Source of the DNA: Clostridia bacterium
GTDB lineage: Bacteria; Bacillota; Clostridia; TANB77; CAG-508
DNA: 34,096 bases
Direction of reading: 5' to 3'
Assembly: GCA_017530505.1 (NCBI GenBank)
Contig: JAFXMI010000042.1
Coordinates: forward strand, 1-34,096
The notes under the pieces were generated by a model. The model saw nothing but the letters and a program-made list of their open reading frames with translations. It had not been told where the DNA came from and searched no databases. Position 1 is the stretch's first letter, and each line of letters starts with the position of its first letter. Made by a program: the position numbers and the translations under genes. Shown piece by piece: positions 14,608 through 23,020 of this stretch.

Positions 14608-15771
14608 ATGGAAGACAGAAAAAGTATTGGTTTTTTTGGTTGCAGAAATGTTGGAAAAAGTAGTTTAGTAAACGCAGTTACAAATCAGGAAATGTCGGTA
14701 GTAAGCAATATAAAAGGAACTACAACAGATGCAGTAAAAAAATCAATGGAGATTTTGCCTCTTGGTAAAGTTTTAATAATCGATACTCCAGGGTTTGATG
14801 ATAATGGAGAGCTTGGAAGAAAAAGAGTTGAAGCAACAAAAAAAATATTAAGAAATTGTGATATTGCTGTTCTTGTTACAGAGGCTGGAAGAAATTTAAA
14901 TTCTATTGAAGAAAACCTTATTTTAATTTTTAAAGATAGAGATATTCCGTTTTTAATAGTTAAAAATAAAAGTGATAAAATTTTAAAAAGAGTGCAAAAT
15001 AATGACAAAGAAATTTATACAAGCGCAATTAACAAAACAGGTATAGAAGAGTTAAAGAAAGCAATAGGAGAGTTTCTTAAAGATAACAGCAAGACAAAAA
15101 AACTGATAGGGGATTTAATTAAAGAAAATGACATTGTTGTTTTAGTTACTCCAATTGATAATTCTGCTCCAAAAGATAGATTAATTTTGCCACAACAATT
15201 ATCTATAAGAGATATAATAGATGGTCATGGAATTGTTGTAGTTACAAGAGAAACAGAGCTTGAAGAAACTTTAAAGTCGTTAGGCAGAAAGCCAGTTTTA
15301 GTAATTACAGATTCACAAGTTTTTAATAAGGTTAGCAAAATAGTACCAGAAGATATTTATTTAACATCTTTTTCTATTCTTATGGCAAGATATAAGGGAT
15401 TTTTAGAACCTTCAGTAAAAGGAGCCAAAACATTAGATTTATTAAAGGATGGTTCAAAAATTTTAATTAGCGAAGGATGTACACATCATAGACAATGTTA
15501 CGATATTGGTACAGTAAAACTTCCTAATTGGATTAGAAAATATACTGGTAAAAACTTTGAATTTGACTGGACGTCTGGAAATGATTTTGCTGAAAAAATT
15601 GAAAATTATGATTTGGTTATACATTGTGGTGGATGTATGTTAAATTCAAATGAAATGCAATATAGATTGAATTTAACTATACAAAAAAATATACCTTTTA
15701 CAAATTATGGAATAGTAATTGCTTATATAAATGGAATTTTGGAAAAAAGTTTAAATTTTTTAGCACTCTAG
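14608..15771 (+). CDS. hydF: [FeFe] hydrogenase H-cluster maturation GTPase HydF
   Basis: 387 residues. The N-terminal GTPase domain has the P-loop 'GCRNVGKSS' (11-19), a Thr-rich switch I ('KGTTTDAV'), 'DTPG' (about 59-62) and 'NKSD' (about 120-123). A middle dimerisation part ('DRLILPQQLSIRDI') follows. The C-terminal iron-sulfur domain carries CxH at C291/H293 ('CTHHRQC') and HCxxC at H339-C340-GG-C343, the HydF cluster ligands with the usual spacing. HydF is the scaffold that receives the diiron unit and hands it to apo-hydrogenase. The N-terminus is short compared with some homologues. The gene follows hydG by 118 bases, and the CIRCE-like operator of hsp20 overlaps its stop codon. No hydA gene lies in the window. 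Confidence 0.95.
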   Translation: MEDRKSIGFFGCRNVGKSSLVNAVTNQEMSVVSNIKGTTTDAVKKSMEILPLGKVLIIDTPGFDDNGELGRKRVEATKKILRNCDIAVLVTEAGRNLNSIEENLILIFKDRDIPFLIVKNKSDKILKRVQNNDKEIYTSAINKTGIEELKKAIGEFLKDNSKTKKLIGDLIKENDIVVLVTPIDNSAPKDRLILPQQLSIRDIIDGHGIVVVTRETELEETLKSLGRKPVLVITDSQVFNKVSKIVPEDIYLTSFSILMARYKGFLEPSVKGAKTLDLLKDGSKILISEGCTHHRQCYDIGTVKLPNWIRKYTGKNFEFDWTSGNDFAEKIENYDLVIHCGGCMLNSNEMQYRLNLTIQKNIPFTNYGIVIAYINGILEKSLNFLAL

Positions 15772-15786
15772 TATTGACATTGCTAA
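15760..15786 (+). promoter_or_regulatory. CIRCE-like operator (HrcA site) of the hsp20 gene
   Basis: TTAGCACTC (15760-15768), exactly 9 bases, then CATTGCTAA (15778-15786). The consensus is TTAGCACTC-N9-GAGTGCTAA: the left arm is perfect and the right arm matches 7 of 9. It overlaps the -35 hexamer and the end of hydF. HrcA binding here would repress hsp20 in the absence of heat stress. Confidence 0.75.
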
Positions 15787-15801
15787 AATAAGTGATATAA
15801 T
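15774..15801 (+). promoter_or_regulatory. Promoter of hsp20
   Basis: TTGACA (15774-15779), 16-base spacer, TATAAT (15796-15801), both perfect hexamers, about 88 bases before the start codon. The -35 lies inside the CIRCE-like operator. Confidence 0.85.
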
Positions 15802-15888
15802 AATAGATGTAAATAGAAATTACATATGTGAATACCCTTTTATAGAGTATCAACACATAAAAAAATTATAAAAAAAGGAGTGATTTTT

Positions 15889-16311
15889 ATGATGATGATA
15901 CCAAGAAGAAACGAATTTGATTTGTTCGATGATTTCTTTAGAGGTGATGATTTCTTTTCAAGAAGAGAAAGTGCAATAATGAAAACAGACATTACAGAAA
16001 AAAATGATAAATACATTATTGAAATGGATTTACCAGGATATGAAAAAGAAAACATTAGTCTTGAATTAAAAGATGGATATCTTACAGTATCTGCTAAGGT
16101 TGAAAAAGAGCAAAATGAAGAGGATAAGCATAATAAATATGTTCATAAAGAAAGATTTTATGGACATTGTTCAAGAAGTTTCTATTTAGGAGAGGATATC
16201 AAAGAAGAAGATATTCATGCAGAATTTAAAAATGGAATTTTGAAAATAACTATTCCAAAAAAAGAAGAACATAAAGAATTACCAGAAGCAAAACATATTG
16301 AAATTCAATAA
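15889..16311 (+). CDS. Hsp20/alpha-crystallin family small heat-shock protein
   Basis: 140 residues from ATG 15889, 8 bases after AAAAGGAG; a GTG at 15880 overlaps that site. A short variable N-terminus ('MMMIPRRNEFDLFDDFF') precedes the alpha-crystallin domain (about 30-122). This begins 'KTDITEKNDKYIIEMDLPGY' and continues 'ENISLELKDGYLTVSAKVEK', 'FYGHCSRSFYLGEDIKEEDI' and the conserved 'AEFKNGILKITIPK'. The C-terminal extension lacks a clear I-x-I before 'HIEIQ', where I-E-I serves. ATP-independent holdase that keeps unfolded proteins soluble. Its operator suggests HrcA control. It is followed by a terminator and is its own transcription unit. Confidence 0.93.
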   Translation: MMMIPRRNEFDLFDDFFRGDDFFSRRESAIMKTDITEKNDKYIIEMDLPGYEKENISLELKDGYLTVSAKVEKEQNEEDKHNKYVHKERFYGHCSRSFYLGEDIKEEDIHAEFKNGILKITIPKKEEHKELPEAKHIEIQ

Positions 16312-16340
16312 TCAAAATAAAAACAAGAATTTGAAATGAA

Positions 16341-16392
16341 GTGAATCCAAATTGTTAGATAAAAAAGTTTAACAAGAAGGGTTCATTTTTAT
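16341..16392 (+). terminator. Terminator after hsp20
   Basis: Outer stem TGAATCC/GGGTTCA and inner stem TTGTTA/TAACAA form a two-part hairpin that ends in TTTTTATTAG. Rho-independent in shape, moderately strong. Confidence 0.6.
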
Positions 16393-16518
16393 TAGTAAAT
16401 ATTCAAGTTAATTTAAATTTTAAAATATTTTTGAGCTATTAATAAGTTTGTGTTAATCGTTAATTGTAAGTAAAAAGGTTATGAATTATAATATAATATT
16501 AGAAAAAAAATATAAATA

Positions 16519-16599
16519 TTGACATTTTGTTAAATTTGTATTATTATATTATTACAATAGCATTACAATAAAGTAACAAAAATATTGCAAATTACAATA
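16519..16599 (+). promoter_or_regulatory. Promoter with three ATTACAATA repeats upstream of the 16620 gene
   Basis: TTGACA (16519-16524), 17-base spacer, TATTAT (16542-16547). Just downstream, ATTACAATA occurs three times at 16551, 16562 and 16591, spaced 11 and 29 bases apart (about one and three helical turns after the first). This placement over the transcription start suggests binding sites for an unidentified regulator. Confidence 0.5.
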
Positions 16600-16619
16600 A
16601 TATAAGGGGGATTAATTAA

Positions 16620-17447
16620 ATGAGATATGTTTTGAATGATATGGATAGTATTAGAGATGCTGTAATACTAGGATTAAAAGGAAAAGGAGATATTACGAAT
16701 TGTACAACAATACCTTTTGATGATATTAATTTTGAAGGTATTACATCTGATTTGAGTGATAAAGAAAACGGAGAATTTTTAGATAGAGCTGTTAAAAGCA
16801 TAGCTTTTGGTAAGCTTATGTCAGAAAAACCAAAAGGTAATAAGAGGCAAAAGAAAACAATTGATTTAGCAGGCGAGGTAGACAAGGTATTACAAGAATT
16901 AGTTAATAATGGACGATTGGTTCCATTACTAAGAACAATACCAGAAGGGGAAATTCGTAATGTAAATAGATTATATACAACAACAGGTCGTTATGGAAAT
17001 GGCGATACAGTGGATACTATGAGAGAAAAAGGTGATGGTAAAACATTATATTTTTGGATAAATGGGGAGTATTATGAGGCACGTAAAAGTTTGATAGATT
17101 TTTTAAATAATATTAGTGGATTATTTGCTTCAGAAGATGAATTTTTTAGTTATTTATTAAATCAAAGTAGTAGTTTAAAAGATAAAGATAAGATAGATTT
17201 CTTATTTCTTTTAGGAAAAATGTTTCCGGACCGTGCACAGCAAATTGGTGACATAGATTCAGGTTTAGTAAGTAATGGAAATTTAGGAGCAGTTTCTAAT
17301 ATGGGGAGTGGCGTACACGATTCATTTGAAATAGGAGTCTCTAGCCAATCTGTAAGGACTACCGAATTAAGTGATGCAACGGGAAAACTTGCTGATGGAA
17401 GTAAAAGAGTTAAAGATAATGGAAAAGATAACTTACCAATTAGATAA
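16620..17447 (+). CDS. Hypothetical protein, unknown function
   Basis: 275 residues, start ATG after AAGGGGG. No family recognised. No signal peptide or membrane helix is visible. The middle has 'LYTTTGRYGNGDTVDTMREK' and 'GKTLYFWINGEYYEARKSL', which look like a compact beta-rich segment. Residues about 160-205 are helical and acidic ('SEDEFFSYLLNQSS', 'DKIDFLFLLGKMF'). The last 60 residues are Gly/Ser/Asn-rich and probably disordered. It has its own promoter with repeats and its own terminator, so it is a single-gene unit. It is probably cytoplasmic. Confidence 0.7.
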   Translation: MRYVLNDMDSIRDAVILGLKGKGDITNCTTIPFDDINFEGITSDLSDKENGEFLDRAVKSIAFGKLMSEKPKGNKRQKKTIDLAGEVDKVLQELVNNGRLVPLLRTIPEGEIRNVNRLYTTTGRYGNGDTVDTMREKGDGKTLYFWINGEYYEARKSLIDFLNNISGLFASEDEFFSYLLNQSSSLKDKDKIDFLFLLGKMFPDRAQQIGDIDSGLVSNGNLGAVSNMGSGVHDSFEIGVSSQSVRTTELSDATGKLADGSKRVKDNGKDNLPIR

Positions 17448-17509
17448 CTTTAATAATTACTTTAGGAAATAAAATACAGTTACAATATTAGTATTAAAAT
17501 AAACTAAGA

Positions 17510-17538
17510 AAAAGCTATTGGTGAATAGCTTTTTTGTT
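17510..17538 (+). terminator. Rho-independent terminator after the 16620 gene
   Basis: Perfect 10-bp stem AAAAGCTATT / AATAGCTTTT with a GGTG loop and a following T run. Confidence 0.9.
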
Positions 17539-17589
17539 CTATTTTACCTTCATAATTTATACAATTGATTAGGAGGTAAGTTTGAATTT

Positions 17590-18357
17590 ATGAAAATTAT
17601 TAATTTTAGGGTAAATAAAAAGAGTATTTTTCATTTTAGTTTAGTAGCTATACTATTAATCTTTTGTATGTTTACAGTTTCTTTTGGTATGGAACATTAT
17701 TATAAATTAGACTTTTCTACTGGAATTGTTACTGCATCTCAACTTAATGTAAGAAGTGGACCCGGTATTGGATATAAAGTAGTAACTGTGGTAAACAAAA
17801 ATGAATATATAAGAGTTTTTGCAGGAGTTGGAGATTGGTATATTGTCCAAGTTGAGGGTGATTATATAGGAGCAGTAAAAAAAGATTATGTAAAAGCAAT
17901 TTATCCAAGCGGAACCTTAGGAAATACAACTTCTAATAATAAAAACACTTCTACTAAAACTGCTAATAGTACAATGAATAATGATGAAAAAGAAATTTTT
18001 GATTTAATTAATAAGCAAAGGACTTCTAGTGGATTATCAGCTTTAAAGCTAGATAATGAAGTCCAAAGAGTTGCAAGAATTAAGGCACAAGACATAGTTG
18101 ATAATAATTATTTTTCACATAATTCTCCAACTTATGGTTCTCCATTTGATATGTTAAAAAGTTTTAAAATTTTGTATCAAACAGCCGGAGAAAATATTGC
18201 TGCAAATTCAAATAATAATGCTACAGTAACTGCATGGATGAATTCTTCAGGACATAAAGCAAATATATTAAATAGTAGTTTCAATTATACTGGTGTTGGT
18301 GTTGTAAATAGTCCACAATATGGAAAAATATATGTACAATTATTTATTGGAAAATAA
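17590..18357 (+). CDS. Secreted SH3b + CAP (SCP/YkwD-like) domain protein
   Basis: 255 residues. Basic N-terminus and a hydrophobic stretch (about 14-33, 'FSLVAILLIFCMFTVSFG') form a signal peptide or anchor. A bacterial SH3 domain follows (about 43-105: 'ASQLNVRSGPGIGYKVVTVV', 'GDWYIVQVEGDYIGAV'), which usually binds cell-wall peptides. After a Thr/Asn/Ser linker comes a CAP domain (about 130-255). It starts 'EIFDLINKQRTSSGLSALKL' and has 'YFSHNSPTYGSPFDML', 'AGENIA', 'WMNSSGHKANILN' and 'YTGVGVV', with the CAP His/Glu residues. Such proteins sit at the cell surface or spore coat; the enzymatic role is unclear. The AGGAGG is about 13 bases from the ATG, longer than usual, and no other in-frame start is better. 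Confidence 0.88.
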   Translation: MKIINFRVNKKSIFHFSLVAILLIFCMFTVSFGMEHYYKLDFSTGIVTASQLNVRSGPGIGYKVVTVVNKNEYIRVFAGVGDWYIVQVEGDYIGAVKKDYVKAIYPSGTLGNTTSNNKNTSTKTANSTMNNDEKEIFDLINKQRTSSGLSALKLDNEVQRVARIKAQDIVDNNYFSHNSPTYGSPFDMLKSFKILYQTAGENIAANSNNNATVTAWMNSSGHKANILNSSFNYTGVGVVNSPQYGKIYVQLFIGK

Positions 18358-18439
18358 AGAACTTTACAAATAATAGATTGAAAAAAAGGTCTTTTTATGA
18401 TATATATTATTTGTATTAATAAAATTTAAGGAGGTTTTT

Positions 18440-19105
18440 ATGAAAAAGTATATTTGTGAATTCATAGGAACATGTATACTAGTGCTTTTAGGATGTGGTA
18501 GTGCTGCAATAGCAGGTTCTACACTTGGAACACTAGGAATTGCTTTTGCTTTTGGTTTGTCTATTGTAGCAATAGCTTATTCTGTTGGAAGTATTTCAGG
18601 AGGACATGTAAATCCAGCAGTATCTTTGGCAATGTTAATTAACAAAAAAATTTCAGTTAAAGATTTTTGTGGATATGTTGTGTCTCAAGTATTAGGATCT
18701 TTTGCTGGCGCTGGCATTTTATGGCTAATTATTAAATTTACTAGTTTAAATAATGTTGGATTAGGCGCTAATGGATACGGGGAATTATCTGCAGTAGGTT
18801 TGTCTTTAGTAGGAGCTTTAATTATAGAAGTAATAGCAACCTTTATATTTGTTCTTGCAATTTTAGGAGTTACAAGTAATGAAAAAAATTCATCAGTTGC
18901 AGGGTTAATTATTGGTTTAGTATTAACTTTAATTCATATTGTTGTAATTCCTTTAACAGGTACATCAGTTAATCCAGCAAGAAGTTTAGCACCTGCAGTT
19001 TTGGTAGGTGGAACAGCATTGGCACAAGTTTGGGTATTTATTTTAGCACCATTAGTTGGTGGAGCAATAGCAGCTTTTGTATGGAGATATGTTTCAGAAG
19101 ATTAA
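18440..19105 (+). CDS. aqpZ: MIP-family channel, aquaporin Z-like
   Basis: 221 residues, six predicted membrane helices plus the two half-helices with NPA boxes: 'GGHVNPAVS' (Asn at about 58) and 'TSVNPARSLAP' (about 178). After the second box comes Ser, not Asp ('NPARS'), and the extracellular loops are short. Both favour a water channel over a glycerol facilitator. The N-terminus 'KKYICEFIGTCILVLLGCG' is typical of AqpZ, with the conserved Glu. AAGGAGG lies just before the ATG. The gene stands alone, converging on the CRP-type regulator. It is an inner-membrane passive water channel; glycerol or small-solute passage cannot be excluded. Confidence 0.9.
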   Translation: MKKYICEFIGTCILVLLGCGSAAIAGSTLGTLGIAFAFGLSIVAIAYSVGSISGGHVNPAVSLAMLINKKISVKDFCGYVVSQVLGSFAGAGILWLIIKFTSLNNVGLGANGYGELSAVGLSLVGALIIEVIATFIFVLAILGVTSNEKNSSVAGLIIGLVLTLIHIVVIPLTGTSVNPARSLAPAVLVGGTALAQVWVFILAPLVGGAIAAFVWRYVSED

Positions 19106-19150
19106 TAGATAAATGATTTCTAGGATTGTTAAAAAATTATGAAATACCTC

Positions 19151-19195
19151 GTGCGAAGCACTTTTTAAAGGCTTCGCACACTTTGTACACAAAGT
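19151..19195. terminator. Twin hairpins between aquaporin and the converging regulator gene
   Basis: Stem GTGCGAAGC / GCTTCGCAC (19151-19159, 19171-19179) is followed at once by the palindrome ACTTTGT-AC-ACAAAGT (19180-19195). They lie between two convergent genes and probably end both transcripts, although the T runs are short. Confidence 0.5.
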
Positions 19196-19199
19196 TTAT

Positions 19200-19835
19200 T
19201 TATATTTGTTTGTAAAGAAGTGTAATTCTTCTATCTTTTATTTCTATTAGTTTATCATCTTTTAAATGTCTTAATTCTCTAAACATTGCAGATCTGTTTA
19301 CGGCAATATAATCTGCAAAATCTTTTAACGAGAAAGGGAGATAAATGAATTTAGAATGAGTTTTCTTATATTGGACTTCAAAATAGTCTAATAATTTATC
19401 TCTAATTTGCTTTTTTTCAAGAATTTTAACTCTTTCAATTGTATCCCTGAATTTTGTATTTGTAATATCAAATAAATTTCTAAAGAAAATATTAAAATAA
19501 TTATGAGATAAATTTTTTGGGTTTATTAGTTTATTATAGTCAATTACCAAAACTTGTGTGTTTTCTTTAGCAATAATTTGACAATTATCATTATTCGTAC
19601 CAGACATATTAGTACCAAAAACACTATTTTTAAAAAGATTTTCTACTATAATTTCATTTCCATTATATTCTATATAAATTATTTGAGCATATCCTTCTAT
19701 TACAATACAAATAATATTTCCTTTTTTTATTGTTGGAAGTATTTCTTCATTTTTATTATATTTATAAATATGAACATCTAACAAATCGAATAATTTGTTT
19801 ATTTGACTGTTGTTTAAGTTATTAAATGGCTCCAT
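19200..19835 (-). CDS. CRP/FNR-family transcriptional regulator
   Basis: 211 residues. The N-terminal cyclic-nucleotide-binding-like beta-roll (about 20-110) includes 'IICIVIEGYAQIIYIEYNGN' and 'VENLFKNSVFGT'. A dimerisation helix and a winged helix-turn-helix follow (about 165-205, 'FSLKDFADYIAVNRSAMFRELRHLKDDKLI'). The cAMP-binding Arg-Ser signature is absent and there is no cysteine cluster of the FNR type, so the effector is unknown. Clostridial relatives often respond to haem, NO or redox state. A perfect inverted repeat, AAAAGTTGCA-AG-TGCAACTTTT, lies 37 bases upstream in its own promoter, which points to autoregulation. The divergent nrdDG operon, about 270 bases away, could share this control. 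Confidence 0.82.
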   Translation of the reverse strand: MEPFNNLNNSQINKLFDLLDVHIYKYNKNEEILPTIKKGNIICIVIEGYAQIIYIEYNGNEIIVENLFKNSVFGTNMSGTNNDNCQIIAKENTQVLVIDYNKLINPKNLSHNYFNIFFRNLFDITNTKFRDTIERVKILEKKQIRDKLLDYFEVQYKKTHSKFIYLPFSLKDFADYIAVNRSAMFRELRHLKDDKLIEIKDRRITLLYKQI

Positions 19836-19871
19836 ATTAACATCACCATTACAATTGTATCACATTTTAGT

Positions 19872-19893
19872 AAAAGTTGCAAGTGCAACTTTT
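19872..19893. promoter_or_regulatory. Perfect 22-bp palindrome, candidate CRP/FNR operator
   Basis: AAAAGTTGCA-AG-TGCAACTTTT is a perfect inverted repeat with 10-base arms. On the minus strand, TTGCAA of one arm stands 17 bases before TACAAT, so it would overlap the -35 of the regulator's own promoter. The symmetric TTGCA/TGCAA arms have the shape of a CRP-family site, but not the classic TGTGA or TTGAT arms. Confidence 0.65.
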
Positions 19894-20107
19894 TATATTA
19901 CAAAATTATTGGTAGAATCTATACAAGATTAAGAAAAAAAAGGCAAAAGTTTAAAAAAAAATTAAACAAAAAAGGGTAACAATATTCTTTAAAAATAGGT
20001 TTATGATATTTAAACTTCATCCACCTTTAAATTGACTTAATTCTTCTAAAACTCAAAAAAATAGTGTAAAAATATGCTATAAAAAATTAGAAAGGGAAAG
20101 GATAGTT

Positions 20108-22300
20108 ATGAAAATTGTTAAAAGAGATGGACATATTGTTGATTATGATCCTGAAAAAATCAGAATTGCAATTCAAAAAGCAAATAATGAAGTAAGAGGA
20201 AAAGAAAAAGCTTCAAAGGATGAAATTGAAGACATTATTAAATATATAGAGGAATTAAATAAAAAAAGAATACTAGTAGAAGATATTCAGGACATTATTG
20301 AACAAAAATTAATGGAGTTTGATAAATATCAATTAGCTAAAAAATATATTACATATAGATATACAAGGGAATTAGTAAGAAAAGCAAATACAACAGACCA
20401 AACAATTAAAGAATTAATTGAAGGTGAAAGTGATTATTGGAATAATGAAAATTCTAACAAAAATTCTACAGTAGTAACTACACAAAGAGATTATTTAGCA
20501 GGTATTACAAGTACAGATATTACAAGAAGATTTTTACTACCTGAAGAAATTGTAAAAGCTCATGATGAAGGAATTATACATTTTCATGATGCAGACTATT
20601 TTGCACAAAATGCTCTTCATAACTGTGAATTAATTAATTTAGAAGATATGTTGCAAAATGGAACAATCATAAATGGTGTTATGATAGAAAAACCACATAG
20701 ATTTATTACAGCAGCTACAATTGCTACACAAATAATTTTAGCAGTTTCTTCATCTAGCTATGGTGGTGCAACAATTTCCCTTACACATCTAGCTCCATTT
20801 GTAAGAGCAAGCTATGAAAAATATTATAAAAAATATAAAGACTATGGAGTTAAAGAAGAAGATTGTAAAAAATTTGCAGATAGAGATATTAAAAAAGAGG
20901 TTGCTGATGGAGTACAAACCTTTAATTATCAAGTTAACTCAATGACAAATACAAACGGTCAAGCACCATTTTTATCTGTAAATATGTATTTAGGAGAAAC
21001 AGAAGAATACAAATATGAATTAGCAATGATAATTGAAGAGTTTTTAAGACAAAGAATACTTGGATTTAAAAATGAAAAAGGTGTATATGTAACACCAGCA
21101 TTTCCAAAACTTTTATACGTTCTTGAGGAAGACAATATACATGAAGACAGTAAATATTGGTATTTAACTAAACTTGCAGCAGAATGTACTGCTAAAAGAA
21201 TGGTCCCAGACTATATTTCTGAAAAAATAATGAAAGAACTTAAGAAAAACGAAAAAGGAGAAGGAGATTGTTATCCATGTATGGGATGTAGATCTTTCTT
21301 AACACCTGATAGGACAATGAGTCTTGGAAATATATCTAAATCTAAAAATTACGTAGAAGGAAAAGGAAAATATTATGGAAGATTTAATCAAGGTGTTGTA
21401 ACAATAAACCTACCAGATATTGCACTTTCTTCTAAAAAGGATATGGATAAATTCTGGAAAATATTTGATGAAAGATTAGAATTATGTCATAAAGCTTTAC
21501 AAATAAGACATAAGAGATTAAGCAATGTAACTAGTGATGTTGCTCCAATTTTATGGCAACATGGAGCTTTAGCAAGATTGGAAAAAGGAGAATCAATACA
21601 CGAATTATTACGCCATGGATATTCAACTATTTCACTTGGATATGCTGGATTATATGAATGTGTAAAATATATGACTGGATATTCACATACAGATAATGGT
21701 GAAGGAAAAGAATTTGGACTAAAAGTAATGGAATATTTAAATAATGCAACAAAGAAATGGAAAGCCGAAGAAGATATTGATTATTCAGTATATGGTACTC
21801 CAATAGAATCTACTACTTACAAATTTGCAAGATGCTTAAAAGAAAGATTTGGAACAATAAAAGGAATTACAGACAGAAATTATATTACAAATTCATATCA
21901 TGTACCAGTTTTTGAGGAAATAGATGCTTTTTCTAAACTAAAATTAGAAAGTGAATTCCAAAGATTAAGTCCAGGAGGTGCTATTTCTTATGTAGAAACT
22001 CCAAATCTACAAAATAATTTAGATGCAATTATTGAAGTTGTTAAGTTTATTTATGATAATATTATGTATGCAGAATTAAACACAAAATCTGATTACTGTC
22101 AAAAATGTGGATATGATGGTGAAATATTAATAGATGAAAATTTAGAATGGTATTGTCCAAATTGTGGAAATAAAGATCATAATACACTAAATGTAGCAAG
22201 AAGAACTTGTGGTTACATTGGAAGTAATTTTTGGAATAGAGGAAGAACCCAAGAAATTAAAGAAAGAGTATTACATATAGATAATAAAGCAAAGAAATAA
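20108..22300 (+). CDS. nrdD: Anaerobic (class III) ribonucleoside-triphosphate reductase
   Basis: 730 residues. The N-terminal ATP-cone (1-90, 'KIVKRDGHIVDYDPEKIRIA') is the allosteric nucleotide site. The catalytic barrel includes 'IHFHDADYF...HNCELINLEDML', 'FNYQVNSMTNTNGQAPFLSV' and 'CYPCMGCRSFLTPDRT'. Near the C-terminus a zinc ribbon 'YCQKCGYDG...YCPNCGNKD' precedes the glycyl-radical loop 'RRTCGYIGSNFWNRGR', with the radical at about G702. It reduces NTPs to dNTPs without oxygen, after activation by NrdG, whose gene follows after 21 bases. The ribosome binding site is AAAGGGAAAGG. I see no clear NrdR box upstream. Confidence 0.97.
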   Translation: MKIVKRDGHIVDYDPEKIRIAIQKANNEVRGKEKASKDEIEDIIKYIEELNKKRILVEDIQDIIEQKLMEFDKYQLAKKYITYRYTRELVRKANTTDQTIKELIEGESDYWNNENSNKNSTVVTTQRDYLAGITSTDITRRFLLPEEIVKAHDEGIIHFHDADYFAQNALHNCELINLEDMLQNGTIINGVMIEKPHRFITAATIATQIILAVSSSSYGGATISLTHLAPFVRASYEKYYKKYKDYGVKEEDCKKFADRDIKKEVADGVQTFNYQVNSMTNTNGQAPFLSVNMYLGETEEYKYELAMIIEEFLRQRILGFKNEKGVYVTPAFPKLLYVLEEDNIHEDSKYWYLTKLAAECTAKRMVPDYISEKIMKELKKNEKGEGDCYPCMGCRSFLTPDRTMSLGNISKSKNYVEGKGKYYGRFNQGVVTINLPDIALSSKKDMDKFWKIFDERLELCHKALQIRHKRLSNVTSDVAPILWQHGALARLEKGESIHELLRHGYSTISLGYAGLYECVKYMTGYSHTDNGEGKEFGLKVMEYLNNATKKWKAEEDIDYSVYGTPIESTTYKFARCLKERFGTIKGITDRNYITNSYHVPVFEEIDAFSKLKLESEFQRLSPGGAISYVETPNLQNNLDAIIEVVKFIYDNIMYAELNTKSDYCQKCGYDGEILIDENLEWYCPNCGNKDHNTLNVARRTCGYIGSNFWNRGRTQEIKERVLHIDNKAKK

Positions 22301-22321
22301 ATAAGAAGAACAGGATTTTTT

Positions 22322-22810
22322 ATGAGATACAATTTAATTAGAAAAATGGATATTTCAAATGGACCAGGTGTTAGAGTTTCAATTTTTATGCAAGGATGTT
22401 CTTTTCATTGTAAAAACTGTTTTAATCCAGAAACATGGAATTTTGAAGATGGAAAAGAATTTAATGATAGTACAATTGATGAAGTAATAAAATTATGTGA
22501 AGAAAGCTATATAAAGGGATTATCAATTTTGGGTGGAGAGCCAATGCACCCTAATAACATAGAAGGCACAACAAAACTTGCAAAAAAATTTAAAGAAAAA
22601 TATCCAAATAAAAATTTATGGATATGGTCTGGATTTAAATTTGAGGAAGATTTAAAAGATAAAGATGTTTTAAAGTATGTAGATGTATTGGTTGATGGGC
22701 AATATATTGATGAGTTACATGATTTTACGTTAAAATGGAGAGGATCTTCTAATCAAAGAGTAATAGATGTTCAAAAAAGTTTAATAGAAAATCAAGTAGT
22801 ATTGTTATAG
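22322..22810 (+). CDS. nrdG: Anaerobic ribonucleoside-triphosphate reductase activating protein (radical SAM)
   Basis: 162 residues. The radical-SAM motif CX3CX2C is C26-SFH-C30-KN-C33 in 'MQGCSFHCKNCFNPETW'. 'LSILGGEPMHP' is the GGEP motif that orients S-adenosylmethionine, and the end '(F)TLKWRGSSNQRVIDVQKS' is typical of NrdG. It generates the glycyl radical on NrdD by reductive cleavage of S-adenosylmethionine. It lies 21 bases after nrdD with its own CAGGA ribosome binding site and is followed by a strong terminator, so nrdDG is a two-gene operon. Confidence 0.95.
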   Translation: MRYNLIRKMDISNGPGVRVSIFMQGCSFHCKNCFNPETWNFEDGKEFNDSTIDEVIKLCEESYIKGLSILGGEPMHPNNIEGTTKLAKKFKEKYPNKNLWIWSGFKFEEDLKDKDVLKYVDVLVDGQYIDELHDFTLKWRGSSNQRVIDVQKSLIENQVVLL

Positions 22811-22814
22811 TAAA

Positions 22815-22865
22815 TTTGGTGGTTTTTAAAGGGTATAACTAATAAACTCCACCATTTTTTTTTTT
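22815..22865 (+). terminator. Terminator of the nrdDG operon
   Basis: TGGTGG (22817-22822) pairs with CCACCA (22849-22854) and is followed by a run of about ten T. Confidence 0.75.
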
Positions 22866-23020
22866 ATACAAGATGAAACTAATACTACTCAAATGTATAA
22901 AAAGTGGTTTTCACAAAATTATAAAAAAATTCTAGTTTTATTCTAAGTATTGCATATTTATAATGTTTTAGTTAAATAATATAATGATAATAATTTAATA
23001 AGTTTTAAAGAGGTATCTAT

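Noticed and set aside
16551..16599. ATTACAATA repeats as a CRISPR array
   Set aside because: Units are nine bases with irregular short gaps and no spacers; they fit operator sites better. No CRISPR array or cas gene was seen anywhere in the window.
22866..23020. M-box magnesium riboswitch upstream of mgtA
   Set aside because: The interval is only about 150 bases, very AT-rich, and shows none of the M-box stems.
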